Part shown: piece after piece, positions 17,337 through 25,140 of the stretch
Numbering within the stretch: position 1 is the first letter of the stretch
Layout of the letters: each line of letters opens with the position of its first letter
Assembly (NCBI GenBank): GCA_030430575.1
Contig: JAUIKF010000010.1
Location: forward strand, 82,558 to 146,557
Direction of reading: 5' to 3'
Source: Bacteroidia bacterium
Lineage (GTDB): Bacteria; Bacteroidota; Bacteroidia; J057
Length of the DNA stretch: 64,000 nucleotides
Position numbers and translations under genes: made by a program
The notes under the pieces: generated by a model
The model's database searches: none
What the model was told of the DNA's origin: nothing
Seen by the model: the letters and a program-made list of their open reading frames with translations, nothing else

Positions 17337-17759
17337 TTCTTTCCCCTTTTTCTTGGTCTATTTTTCCTTAGCCTGAGCAGTCAAGCCCAGCAGGTGATCG
17401 GTTGGCCTTTATTGGCAGGGGTGGAATATGTGTATTCTTACAAAGGAGATTTGAATCAATGGGCGAGCAAAGCTACCTTTTCAGAGGATCTTCACCAGTT
17501 GGATGGGCAGCGTGTACAGCTCAAAGGATATGTGCTCTCGCTGGACTTGCATGGGGACATGCTGGTGTTGTCGGAGTATCCTTTCAGTGGATGTTTCTTT
17601 TGTGGCGGGGCAGGGCAGGAATCTGTGGTGGAGATTCAGATGAAAAAGAAAAAACGGTTCAAAAATGACGATTTAAGGACAATTGAGGGGACTTTTCGAC
17701 TCAACACAAAAGAATTTGAGTTGAGCTATGTGCTCGAAGATGCAGAAGTGGTAGACTAA
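17331..17759 (+). CDS. Secreted C-[YF]-F-C-G protein 2 (DUF3299-like)
   Basis: A 142-residue paralogue of the preceding gene: signal peptide (FFPLFLGLFFLSLSSQA), LDGQRVQLKGYVLSL, SEYPFSGCFFCGGAGQESV, and the same C-terminal strand series IEGTFRLNTKEFELSYVLED. No in-frame ATG precedes the signal peptide; the first usable start is the TTG at 17331, inside a TTGAAC repeat tract, and an in-frame stop lies at 17307. The original start may have been replaced by repeat growth. It lies 131 bp after the first paralogue and 14 bp before the third. Confidence 0.65.
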   Translation: MNFFPLFLGLFFLSLSSQAQQVIGWPLLAGVEYVYSYKGDLNQWASKATFSEDLHQLDGQRVQLKGYVLSLDLHGDMLVLSEYPFSGCFFCGGAGQESVVEIQMKKKKRFKNDDLRTIEGTFRLNTKEFELSYVLEDAEVVD

Positions 17760-17773
17760 TGAAATGTTGAATT

Positions 17774-18385
17774 ATGAAATCTTTAAAATATATAATCCCA
17801 GTAATCCTCGGCATGGTGCTGTTGAGCGTATTGCTTTCTCGTTGCGATCCCAAGCGGACCAACGCAGATGCATCATCTGATGAGCCAGTAGCTGCTGCAG
17901 ACACCGTCACTATGCCTACCCATTCTGTGGGAAATCCCGTAACGCCTGACTCCAGCGTAGCCTATACGCGCAATCCCCAGTCAACCCCTTCAGTTGATGG
18001 CTATATCGATATCTCGTGGATAGATCTCGCGGATGTGACCTTCGAGGATAAGTATTATGAAGAAATCAAGCAGTACTTGATGTTCCCCAAGTTTGGAGAG
18101 CGTGTCAGTAGGCTTAGGGACCAAAAGGTCGTCTTGCCTGGCTATGTAATCCCAGCAGATGTAGAAAATGGCATTTTTGTGTTATCAGCCTTCACGCTGA
18201 GTTCCTGCTTCTTTTGCGGTGCCGCAGGGCCGGAGTCCGTTGTCCAGCTCAACCTGGCCGAAGGCCAGCGGGAGTTCCGCACCGACGAGTGGGTCACCTT
18301 CAAAGGCACACTCCGCCTCAATAGCGATGATATCGATCAACTCAATTATATCTTGGATGATGGAGAAGAGGTGCCGGTGAATTGA
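17774..18385 (+). CDS. Secreted or anchored C-[YF]-F-C-G protein 3 (DUF3299-like)
   Basis: A 203-residue third paralogue. It has an N-terminal hydrophobic helix (YIIPVILGMVLLSVLLSRC) that could be a signal anchor; the Cys at its end is not in a convincing lipobox. A Ser/Thr/Pro-rich linker covers residues ~28-75. The conserved domain follows: LRDQKVVLPGYVIPA, SAFTLSSCFFCGAAG, PESVVQLNL and the closing FKGTLRLNSDDIDQLNYIL. It is the only copy with the linker, so it may reach further into the periplasm than the other two. It begins 14 bp after paralogue 2, so the two are surely co-transcribed. Confidence 0.7.
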   Translation: MKSLKYIIPVILGMVLLSVLLSRCDPKRTNADASSDEPVAAADTVTMPTHSVGNPVTPDSSVAYTRNPQSTPSVDGYIDISWIDLADVTFEDKYYEEIKQYLMFPKFGERVSRLRDQKVVLPGYVIPADVENGIFVLSAFTLSSCFFCGAAGPESVVQLNLAEGQREFRTDEWVTFKGTLRLNSDDIDQLNYILDDGEEVPVN

Positions 18386-18408
18386 GGAAGATATTATTAA
18401 TTGATTTA

Positions 18409-18666
18409 TTATTGATTAATTCCTAAAGGCATTCCATAAGGACCTTGTACTGTTTCAATGATGGTTCCTCGGGAGCATAAAAACCCATCACATTCAATGG
18501 TATTTTCTTTATTAGAACTATCTAATAAATATACCCAAATGGAATTCTCATCCCCTTCTATGATGATAGTCTTATTATGATCATAGCTGAATTCGGAGAT
18601 AAAGATTTCTTCTTTCATTTGCTCGGGATGGAAAGTGGAAAATTTAGACTCGATTTTTCCCTCCAC
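18409..18666 (-). CDS. Small hypothetical protein, possibly truncated
   Basis: The frame gives 85 residues from a GTG at 18666, or 69 from the ATG at 18618 (MKEEIFISEF). The protein is acidic, with strand-like segments TIIIEGDENSIWVYLL and CDGFLCSRG. I do not recognise it. The last codons (GINQ and TAA) are formed from the ATTGATTAATT-type repeat that fills the spacer at 18391-18420, so the reading frame may have been cut by that repeat. It is convergent with the third C-F-C-G gene. It could be a small gene or a gene remnant. Confidence 0.4.
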   Translation of the reverse strand: MEGKIESKFSTFHPEQMKEEIFISEFSYDHNKTIIIEGDENSIWVYLLDSSNKENTIECDGFLCSRGTIIETVQGPYGMPLGINQ

Positions 18667-18742
18667 AAATTAGCTTAAACATCTCGAAAAACCTGATAAA
18701 AGGCTAAAAGTAGCCTTCAAAAACTATTTTTTAATATTTCCG

Positions 18743-18773
18743 TTGCATGTATTAACCAAATGGTTTAACTTTG
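18743..18773 (+). promoter_or_regulatory. Promoter of the tetR gene
   Basis: TTG at 18743-18745, a 20-bp gap and TAACTTTG at 18766-18773 match the Bacteroidota promoter pattern (-33 TTG, 19-21 bp, TAnnTTTG). Transcription would start about 18779-18782, at or just before the ATG at 18782, so the messenger may be nearly leaderless. Confidence 0.7.
18751..18768. promoter_or_regulatory. TetR operator 1 (before tetR)
   Basis: ATTAACCAAATGGTTTAA is a palindrome with AACCA/TGGTT half sites. It lies between and partly over the promoter elements, as expected for an autorepression site. The same pattern recurs before tolC (19407-19424), with 14 of 18 positions identical. Confidence 0.75.
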
Positions 18774-18781
18774 TAGTCAAT

Positions 18782-19390
18782 ATGCGGAAAGACAAAAAAG
18801 AATTGATCCTAGATATTGCCCGAAAGCACTTCCTTCAAAAGGGATATTCAGCTACACGGACACAGGAAATCGCAGATGAGGCAGGGATCAATAAGGCCAT
18901 GTTGCATTATTATTTTACCTCTAAAGAGAAGCTTTACCAAGAGATCATCAGTCGGACACTCAGAAATGTGATTCCCAAGTTTGCGGGGGCGATAGGGGCA
19001 GACTTAGCATTTTGGGAGCGGGTGGAAAAAATCGTGGATACCTATATCACAACCATCATCGAGAATCCCGACATTCCCATCTTCATCATGTATGAGCTTT
19101 CTCAGAAACAAGAACACCTGATCATTGAATTGAAAAAGCAGTCTTTTAAATTTCAGGCCATCCAGTCTTTCATCCAGCAAATGCAAGCGGAAATGCAGGC
19201 AGGCCGTATTCGTCAAATTGCTCCCCCTCACTTGGTCTTTAATATCCTCGGGATGACAGTTTTCCCCTTTATGGCTAAGCCGATTTTCAGTACCATTTTT
19301 GGTGCTTCGGACGAAACGTTTATAGCGCTGATGAAAGAACGCAAACAAGTGATCATGGACTTTCTCAAACACGCATTACAGGTCGATTAG
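18782..19390 (+). CDS. TetR/AcrR-family repressor of the efflux operon
   Basis: The ATG at 18782 gives 202 residues; an upstream in-frame TTG at 18743 overlaps the promoter and is unlikely. The N-terminal helix-turn-helix is clear: LILDIARKHFLQKGYSATR then TQEIADEAGINKAMLHYYF and the TSKEKLYQEI cap, residues ~6-53. The C-terminal helical domain (~70-200) would bind an inducing ligand. Gene order tetR-tolC-hlyD-ATPase-ATPase-permease-permease resembles the cecR-ybhGFSR arrangement of enterobacteria. Palindromes before this gene and before tolC suggest it represses both itself and the operon. Confidence 0.9.
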   Translation: MRKDKKELILDIARKHFLQKGYSATRTQEIADEAGINKAMLHYYFTSKEKLYQEIISRTLRNVIPKFAGAIGADLAFWERVEKIVDTYITTIIENPDIPIFIMYELSQKQEHLIIELKKQSFKFQAIQSFIQQMQAEMQAGRIRQIAPPHLVFNILGMTVFPFMAKPIFSTIFGASDETFIALMKERKQVIMDFLKHALQVD

Positions 19391-19406
19391 TTTTTTTTGC
19401 CCTGAC

Positions 19407-19424
19407 TTTAACCAAATAGTTAAA
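19407..19424. promoter_or_regulatory. TetR operator 2 (before tolC)
   Basis: TTTAACCAAATAGTTAAA is a near-perfect palindrome just upstream of the tolC start at 19429. It matches the operator before tetR, which makes it a probable binding site of the same repressor. Confidence 0.7.
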
Positions 19425-19428
19425 TAAA

Positions 19429-20718
19429 ATGGTTAGCATTAAACACATTACCACGTTCATTCTTCTCCTGGGGAGTATCTTCGCCTATGGGCAAAACGCC
19501 CTCAGTGAGCTTTCCCTTGATCGGGCGTATGAACTGTTGGAAGGCAGGTACCCCGCCTTAAAAGACGGTGAGATCCTTACGGACATTCACCAAAAGACCC
19601 AGCTCAAACTGGATAAAGACCGCCTGCCAGCCGTCTTCCTCAAAGCCGATGGGCGCCTTCAGTCCCAAAGTGTACAACTCGATGTGCCAGACGGCGCCAT
19701 GCTCCCGTTTGACATCAATTTGCCCTTGTATTCCGCCAAATCCTACCTCGAAGGACAGTATATGATTTTGGATGGGGGGGTAAATAAAGCCCAAAAGCAC
19801 CTGGCGGAAGTGCAGTTAAAAGCAGATTTGCAATCGATAGAAATCAACCGATTCAGCCTTCGTGAACGAATCAATCAACTATTTGTGAACATTGTCATCC
19901 TACGGGAACAAGCCAAGCTGTTTGATATTTCATTGGCGGATCTGGCAGAGCGGAAAGCCATCGTCGAGGCAGGGGTGGAAGAAGGCGTCTTGCTGGGAAG
20001 CGAACTGAGTCGCTTGCGGGTCAAGGAATTAGAGATCCAGGCTTTACAAGACAATGTTCACTATAAGCTACAAGGCTTGGTGAATACCCTTTCACAATTG
20101 CTCGGAACCGAGTTGGTGGATAGTGTGCGGCTAGGCTTTCCGAGCTTCGCCGATCCTCGGCAGATTCAGCCCATCGAGCGGCCCGAACAGCAGTTGTTCC
20201 AGCTACAGCAAGAAGCCATCATGGCCAATGCCATGCTCATAGACGCAGCCAAGAAGCCCAAGCTGAGCGCGTTTGCGCAAGGCGGTGTCGGCTACCCCAA
20301 TCCGCTCAATTTTCTCGAAAATGCAACGGCCCCTTATGGGGTGGTGGGGCTTCAGTTCAATTGGCGAATCACGGATTGGAAAAGAAGCCATCTCGACAAA
20401 GAGATGCTGGCCCTCAATGCCCAGCGCTTACAAAATGCCCGTGAAACCTTTGAATTTAACCTCAATACCCGTGAAGCATCCTATCTGGCGGAGGTGACGC
20501 GCTTGCAGAAGCAGCTGATCCGAGATCAAGAAATTGTGGAATTACAAGGAGCAATCTTGACGCAGCTCGCAGACCAGCTCGACGGAGGCGTCATTACTTC
20601 ATCTGACTATGTGACACAAGTCAATGCAGAGCTCAGCGCACGTCAGAATCGACTGATTCACGAGACGGAATTGCTGAAGCTGCAATTGGAATTTTGGAAT
20701 GAAAGAGGCGGCAAATGA
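19429..20718 (+). CDS. TolC-family outer membrane efflux protein
   Basis: A 429-residue protein with signal peptide (ITTFILLLGSIFAYG). It has the two-fold repeated coiled-coil pattern of TolC proteins: long helices near residues 100-215 (INQLFVNIVILREQAKLF, LSRLRVKELEIQALQDNV) and again near 320-425 (MLALNAQRLQNARETFEF, RLIHETELLKLQLEFW), separated by a beta segment FAQGGVGYPNPLNF. It would form the trimeric outer-membrane channel of the efflux machine encoded by the following genes. It begins 38 bp after tetR, behind a matching operator. Confidence 0.9.
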   Translation: MVSIKHITTFILLLGSIFAYGQNALSELSLDRAYELLEGRYPALKDGEILTDIHQKTQLKLDKDRLPAVFLKADGRLQSQSVQLDVPDGAMLPFDINLPLYSAKSYLEGQYMILDGGVNKAQKHLAEVQLKADLQSIEINRFSLRERINQLFVNIVILREQAKLFDISLADLAERKAIVEAGVEEGVLLGSELSRLRVKELEIQALQDNVHYKLQGLVNTLSQLLGTELVDSVRLGFPSFADPRQIQPIERPEQQLFQLQQEAIMANAMLIDAAKKPKLSAFAQGGVGYPNPLNFLENATAPYGVVGLQFNWRITDWKRSHLDKEMLALNAQRLQNARETFEFNLNTREASYLAEVTRLQKQLIRDQEIVELQGAILTQLADQLDGGVITSSDYVTQVNAELSARQNRLIHETELLKLQLEFWNERGGK

Positions 20719-20732
20719 GGTTAGTGAACCCC

Positions 20733-20771
20733 CGCCAAAGCCTTCAGCTTTGGCGCCCCCTCAAGAGGGGG
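20733..20771. repeat. Two stacked hairpins after tolC
   Basis: CGCCAAAG-CCTTCAG-CTTTGGCG (20733-20755) is followed directly by CCCCCTCAAGAGGGGG (20756-20771). They may form a transcription barrier or mRNA end within the operon, or a REP-type element. A related hairpin with a T run is at 41493-41541. Confidence 0.6.
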
Positions 20772-20853
20772 CTTTGGGAAATGACAAAGTCATTCCGGCT
20801 AGCGAAAGGGGGTAAACAGAATAAGTTTAAGAGCATTAGTGAATGTGTCAAGT

Positions 20854-20965
20854 AAGTGCGGCTGGGGTGAAGCGAGCGTGGGCGGATGGAATGCAGGGAT
20901 GGGCTTGGTTGGCTCGCTTCGATTTTTTGGTTACTTTTTTCTAAAAAAAGTAACAGAACAAAATG
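20854..20965 (+). repeat. 110-bp dispersed direct repeat, copy A
   Basis: The block begins TAAGTGCGGCTGGGGTGAAG and ends with TTGGTTACTTTTTTC and a complementary GAAAAAAGTAAC-like end, CTAAAAAAAGTAAC. A second copy lies at 23802-23953, in the same orientation and the same operon. The last part folds into an A/T-rich hairpin. Confidence 0.8.
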
Positions 20966-20997
20966 GTATAAAAAAGAAGCATTTAACATAAACTCAC

Positions 20998-21897
20998 ATG
21001 TATAAATACGCAATATTCCTCCTCCCCCTCTTCCTCCTCTCTTGCCAAGACCAAGAGGCAGGATCAGATGCCTATGGCAACTTCGAGGCGACGGCCACGA
21101 CCATCAGTGCAGAAGCCAATGGGCGACTGCTGTTTTTGAAGGTAGCAGAAGGCCAACGTTTGGCCGCAGGCGAATTGATCGCCCTAGTCGATACGACGCA
21201 GCTGCATTTACAACGCCAGCAATTGCAGGCGACGATGGGTACTCTGCCCAAGAAGCTCCGCAACACCCTCGCTGATATTGAGGTCCTCAACAATCAGAAA
21301 AGCAACTTGATCCGAGAGCGAGACCGTGTCGAACGCTTGGTGGAGAAAAAGGCCGCTACGACCCAGCAGTTGGACGATCTGAATGGAAAGATCGATGTGG
21401 TGGATAGACAAATCGAAGCGATTCGTTCGCAGACTCAGACTGGCAATCGGGCTATCCTGGCTGAGAAAGAGCCGCTGTTGGCGCAGATGGCTGTGATCAA
21501 TGACCGCATCAAGCGGTCCTATGTCAAAAACCCTGTCGACGGGACCGTCTTGACCAAACTGGCTGAAGCGCATGAGATGGTGGGCATGGGCGCGCCTTTG
21601 TACCGCATCGGGCAATTGGACACGATGACGCTTCGCTTCTATGTAGATGCGGTGCAGCTTCAGGCACTGAAGATGGGACAAGAGATCGAGGTATTGATTG
21701 ATAATGGGAAAGAGGAATACTTGGAATTAACAGGCAAAGTGAGCTGGATCGCTGATCAGGCGGAGTTTACGCCCAAGACGATCCAGACCAAGGAGGACCG
21801 CGTCAACCTCGTGTATGCCGTGAAGGCACAGGTTGGGAATCCGGATGGACGGATCAAGATCGGCATGCCTGCGGAGGTGAATTGGGGGGAGAATTAA
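20998..21897 (+). CDS. HlyD-family periplasmic adaptor lipoprotein
   Basis: A 299-residue membrane-fusion protein. The lipobox LFLLSC puts the lipid anchor at Cys16. Order: first half of the lipoyl domain (ATTISAEANGRLLFLKVAEG and LIALVD, ~30-70), a helical hairpin (~75-165, rich in Q, R, E and coiled-coil heptads), second lipoyl half (YVKNPVDGTVLTKLAEAHEM, ~180-200), and a beta-barrel domain (LRFYVDAVQL to the end). It would link the inner-membrane ABC transporter to TolC. It resembles E. coli YbhG in size and context. It is separated from tolC by 279 bp of repeats. Confidence 0.9.
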   Translation: MYKYAIFLLPLFLLSCQDQEAGSDAYGNFEATATTISAEANGRLLFLKVAEGQRLAAGELIALVDTTQLHLQRQQLQATMGTLPKKLRNTLADIEVLNNQKSNLIRERDRVERLVEKKAATTQQLDDLNGKIDVVDRQIEAIRSQTQTGNRAILAEKEPLLAQMAVINDRIKRSYVKNPVDGTVLTKLAEAHEMVGMGAPLYRIGQLDTMTLRFYVDAVQLQALKMGQEIEVLIDNGKEEYLELTGKVSWIADQAEFTPKTIQTKEDRVNLVYAVKAQVGNPDGRIKIGMPAEVNWGEN

Positions 21898-21996
21898 TGA
21901 TTATTGATTGATTAATTATCCTTATATGCCCTTAAATGCCTTATATGGTTCCAAATCCAATCAATAATCTATCAATAAATAATCAATAATCTCGAC
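21898..21996. repeat. ATTGATT tracts around a half ATATAAGG element
   Basis: TTATTGATTGATTAATTA follows the hlyD stop, then CCTTATATGCCCTTAAATG and CCTTATATGG (right arm of the ATATAAGG family), then ATCAATAATCTATCAATAAA-type repeats up to the next start codon. The outer ATTGAT and ATCAAT tracts are complementary. Confidence 0.55.
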
Positions 21997-22896
21997 ATGG
22001 CTTCCATACAAGTAGACCAAATCAGCAAATCCTTCGGAAATGTGCAAGCGGTCAATGCTGTCAGCTTTGCGGTGGAAAAAGGTGAACTCTTTGGGCTGAT
22101 CGGGCCAGACGGGGCGGGGAAGACGACGCTGTTCAAGATGTTGACTTCCTTGCTGATTCCAGACAGCGGAGAAGCCTGGGTGGAAGGCTACCATACCGTG
22201 AAGGATTTTAAGAAAATCCGCCGGATCATCGGCTATATGCCTGGGAAGTTCTCTCTCTACCAGGACCTGACGGTAGCGGAGAACCTGGACTTCTTTGCCA
22301 CCATTTTTGGGACCACTATTCAGGAAAACTATCACCTGATCGAGGATATCTATGTACAGATTGAGCCTTTCAGAAAACGGCGAGCGGGCAAGCTTTCAGG
22401 GGGGATGAAGCAAAAATTGGCACTATGTTGTGCCTTGATTCACGAGCCGAAGGTGCTCTTTCTGGATGAACCCACGACGGGGGTAGATGCGGTGAGTCGA
22501 GCAGAGTTTTGGGAAATGCTGGGCCGGTTAAAGGAAAAAGGGATTACGATCCTTGTGAGTACGCCTTATATGGATGAAGCGACGCTCTGTGAACGCATTG
22601 CCCTCATCCAGGGAGGCAACATTTTGCAAATTGATACGCCTGATCATATCACCAGCAATTATGGAAAACCCTTGTATGCCGTTCGTTCAGATGAGTTTTA
22701 TCGCCTGCTCAATGAGTTGCGCGATCAAGCATTTGCTTTGCGGGTAGAGCCTTTTGGCGAGTACCTGCACCTTACCACGAATGATGCAGTTTCAGAGCAG
22801 GATGTGCGTGATTTTTTGCAAGCCAATGCGCACCAAAATATTGAACTAAAACCTGTTCCAGCTTCAGTCGAGGATGTGTTTTTGGATTTGATGTAG
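21997..22896 (+). CDS. ABC efflux transporter ATPase 1
   Basis: A 299-residue nucleotide-binding subunit. Walker A is GPDGAGKTT (residues ~37-45; Asp in place of the more usual Asn, as I recall from the first half of YbhF-type ATPases), the Q-loop region is near GYMPGKFSLY, the signature is LSGGMKQKLALC, and Walker B is VLFLDEPTTGVD followed by the switch region ILVSTPYMDEA. The C-terminal ~80 residues after the core are an accessory domain. In E. coli the YbhF protein is a single fused double ATPase; here the two halves are separate genes. Confidence 0.92.
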   Translation: MASIQVDQISKSFGNVQAVNAVSFAVEKGELFGLIGPDGAGKTTLFKMLTSLLIPDSGEAWVEGYHTVKDFKKIRRIIGYMPGKFSLYQDLTVAENLDFFATIFGTTIQENYHLIEDIYVQIEPFRKRRAGKLSGGMKQKLALCCALIHEPKVLFLDEPTTGVDAVSRAEFWEMLGRLKEKGITILVSTPYMDEATLCERIALIQGGNILQIDTPDHITSNYGKPLYAVRSDEFYRLLNELRDQAFALRVEPFGEYLHLTTNDAVSEQDVRDFLQANAHQNIELKPVPASVEDVFLDLM

Positions 22897-23060
22897 TCAT
22901 TTCGACTACATCCTTCGCAAAGTCTCAGAATGAGTCAAAATGACGTAATCCACAGCTTTTAACTGCCCAAAATGTAATAGCGTGTGTAAAGAAATATCGT
23001 ACTTCTTAATCCAACAGCATAGCTGTCATCCTGAACGGAGTGAAGGATCTTACTAGCTTT
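22896..23060. repeat. Bacteroidota-type GTCATTTCGAC repeats in the operon
   Basis: GTCATTTCGACTACATCCTT (from 22898) is mirrored by GAGTCAAAATGAC, and a separate GTCATCCTGAACGGAGTGAA word lies near 23024. Both words belong to repeats that are very widespread in Bacteroidota genomes. Confidence 0.6.
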
Positions 23061-23078
23061 TCCTTAATCAATTAATCT

Positions 23079-23804
23079 ATGCAAACCGCCATAAAGACAG
23101 AAAGCCTAACCAAAACATTCGGCGAATTCACCGCCGTGAATGCCATCACATTTGAGGTGAAGGAAGGCGAGATATTTGGTTTTTTGGGGGCCAATGGGGC
23201 GGGGAAAACAACTGCCATCAAGATGCTTATCGGGCTGAGCCGCCCGACGAGTGGGGAAGCAAAGGTGGCGGGGTTTGATGTCTACAAAGAAGCAGAGCTA
23301 ATCAAGCAAAACATTGGTTATATGAGCCAAAAATTTAGCCTATACGAAGACCTCACAGTTTATCAGAACATTCGATTTTATGGAGGGATTTATGGGCTAA
23401 AGCGGAAGCAGATCAAAGAAAAATCTGCGCAGATTATCGAAACGCTAGGCCTTACAGAACAAGCCCACAAAGTCGTGGGGAGCTTGCCTCAGGGATGGAA
23501 ACAGCGTTTGGCATTTGCCATTTCAGGTGTGCATGACCCCAAGATCATTTTCATGGATGAACCGACTGGAGGCGTAGACCCTGCAACTAGACGCCAGTTC
23601 TGGGAGATGATTTACCAAACCGCCAACAATGGTACGACCATTTTTGTGACTACCCACTACATGGATGAGGCAGAATATTGCAATCGCATCAGCATCATGG
23701 TAGATGGCCGCATCGATGCCATGGGCACGCCACGTGATCTGAAAACGCAGTTTGAAGCGGAGTCTATGGACGAGGTTTTTGTGAAGTTGGTGAGAGGAAA
23801 ATAA
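23079..23804 (+). CDS. ABC efflux transporter ATPase 2
   Basis: A 241-residue nucleotide-binding subunit with Walker A GANGAGKTT (~residues 38-46), Q-loop GYMSQKFSLYEDL, Walker B IIFMDEPTGGVD and H-loop FVTTHYMDEAEYC. The signature motif is the divergent SLPQGWKQRLAFA in place of LSGGQ, as in the C-terminal half of drug-type (DrrA/YbhF) ATPases. It presumably pairs with ATPase 1 to drive the two ABC-2 permeases downstream. The stop codon TAA is also the first three bases of the 110-bp direct repeat, copy B. Confidence 0.92.
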   Translation: MQTAIKTESLTKTFGEFTAVNAITFEVKEGEIFGFLGANGAGKTTAIKMLIGLSRPTSGEAKVAGFDVYKEAELIKQNIGYMSQKFSLYEDLTVYQNIRFYGGIYGLKRKQIKEKSAQIIETLGLTEQAHKVVGSLPQGWKQRLAFAISGVHDPKIIFMDEPTGGVDPATRRQFWEMIYQTANNGTTIFVTTHYMDEAEYCNRISIMVDGRIDAMGTPRDLKTQFEAESMDEVFVKLVRGK

Positions 23805-23953
23805 GTGCGGCTGGGGTGAACGGCGAAGCCCTCATGAATACCTTTGAAAACAGGCAGGTCATGAATAACCGAGCGTGCGCGGACGGAATGCAGGGATGGC
23901 CTTGGTTGGCTCGCTTCGATTTTTTGGTTACTTTTTTCTAAAAAAAGTGACAA
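23802..23953 (+). repeat. 110-bp dispersed direct repeat, copy B, with an internal insertion
   Basis: It begins TAAGTGCGGCTGGGGTGAA, like copy A, but about 50 bp containing two CATGAATA words are inserted after GGTGAA. It then resumes with CGAGCGTGCGCGGACGG and ends with TTGGTTACTTTTTTC and its complement. The first TAA is the stop codon of ATPase 2. Confidence 0.8.
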
Positions 23954-23987
23954 AGCAAAGAGAAAAAACATTTCTTAAATCTGTCAC

Positions 23988-25097
23988 ATGCTCAAGATAT
24001 TCGCCGCATTTGTAAAAAAGGAAGTCTTCCACATCCTCCGTGATACGCGGACGTTGATCATCCTCTTTGGGATGCCGATTGCCCTGGTGCTCATCTTTGG
24101 ATATACCATCACCAATGAGTTTAAAGGCGCTTCTATGGCTGTCTATGACGAGGCGAAGGACGAATTGAGCCAAGATTTGATTGCGCACATTACCGCCTCT
24201 GGGCATTTTGAACTGATCACGCTGTCGGAGAATATTGAGGCGCTGGATGCGGCATTCAAAGCGGGTGATGCGAAAATCGGCTTGGTGATTCCGGCAGGAT
24301 TTGAACAGGATTTTTACAAAGAAAAACAGACCGCCCTCCAACTCATCACAGACGCCACAGAGCCGAATTACGCTGCTACCCTCACCAATTATGCTTCGCA
24401 AATGATCCGGGCCTTCCAGCAAGAAAAGGGCGAAGTGGCTGACATGCCTTACCAGATCGACCTCGAAATGCGCATGTTCTATAACCCTAAACTGGTAGGC
24501 GCTTATACCTTTGTCCCAGGGGTGGTAGCATTGATCCTCATGCTGATCTGTGCCATGATGACTTCCTTGACGATCGCTAAGGAAAAAGAAATGGGTACCA
24601 TGGACCTCTTATTGGCTTCGCCTTTGCCCCCTATTCTTATCATCCTCGGCAAGGTAACGCCCTATTCAATCCTCTCCTTTCTGAGTGCCTTGGTGGTCTT
24701 TGCCATGGGTTATTTCATTTTTGAAGTGCCGATTCTAGGAAGCTTACCCTTATTGTTGGGTCTATGTCTGCTCTACCTGTTTGTCGCCTTGGCGCTGGGG
24801 GTGCTGATTTCCACTAAAGCCCAATCTCAGCAGACAGCTATGATCATCTCTATGTTTGCGCTGATGTTGCCGACCATGCTGCTGTCGGGATTTATTTTTC
24901 CCATAGAAAGCATGCCCGAAATTCTACAGTTTATCACCAAAATCATCCCCGCGAAGTACTTCATCATCATCGAAAAAGCCATCATGCTCAAAGGCGCAGG
25001 CCTGGAATCTATTTGGCAACAAACGCTGGTCCTAATGCTGATGGTATTTGTCCTGCTAATGGCCGCCTGGAAGAATTTTAAAGTAATTTACAAATGA
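23988..25097 (+). CDS. ABC-2 type permease 1 (YbhS/YhhJ-like)
   Basis: A 369-residue membrane protein. One N-terminal helix (TLIILFGMPIALVLIFGY, ~25-43) is followed by a large periplasmic domain (~45-175) and five helices from about 178 to 365 (FVPGVVALILMLICAMM, YSILSFLSALVVFAMGY and others). The segment MMTSLTIAKEKEMGTMDLLL after the second helix is the typical ABC-2 drug-export motif. It is the first of two permeases and presumably forms a heterodimer with the next gene product. Confidence 0.9.
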   Translation: MLKIFAAFVKKEVFHILRDTRTLIILFGMPIALVLIFGYTITNEFKGASMAVYDEAKDELSQDLIAHITASGHFELITLSENIEALDAAFKAGDAKIGLVIPAGFEQDFYKEKQTALQLITDATEPNYAATLTNYASQMIRAFQQEKGEVADMPYQIDLEMRMFYNPKLVGAYTFVPGVVALILMLICAMMTSLTIAKEKEMGTMDLLLASPLPPILIILGKVTPYSILSFLSALVVFAMGYFIFEVPILGSLPLLLGLCLLYLFVALALGVLISTKAQSQQTAMIISMFALMLPTMLLSGFIFPIESMPEILQFITKIIPAKYFIIIEKAIMLKGAGLESIWQQTLVLMLMVFVLLMAAWKNFKVIYK

Positions 25098-25140
25098 AGA
25101 TTATTCAAAATTCAACATTCCTTCATTCAAAATTAATCCA

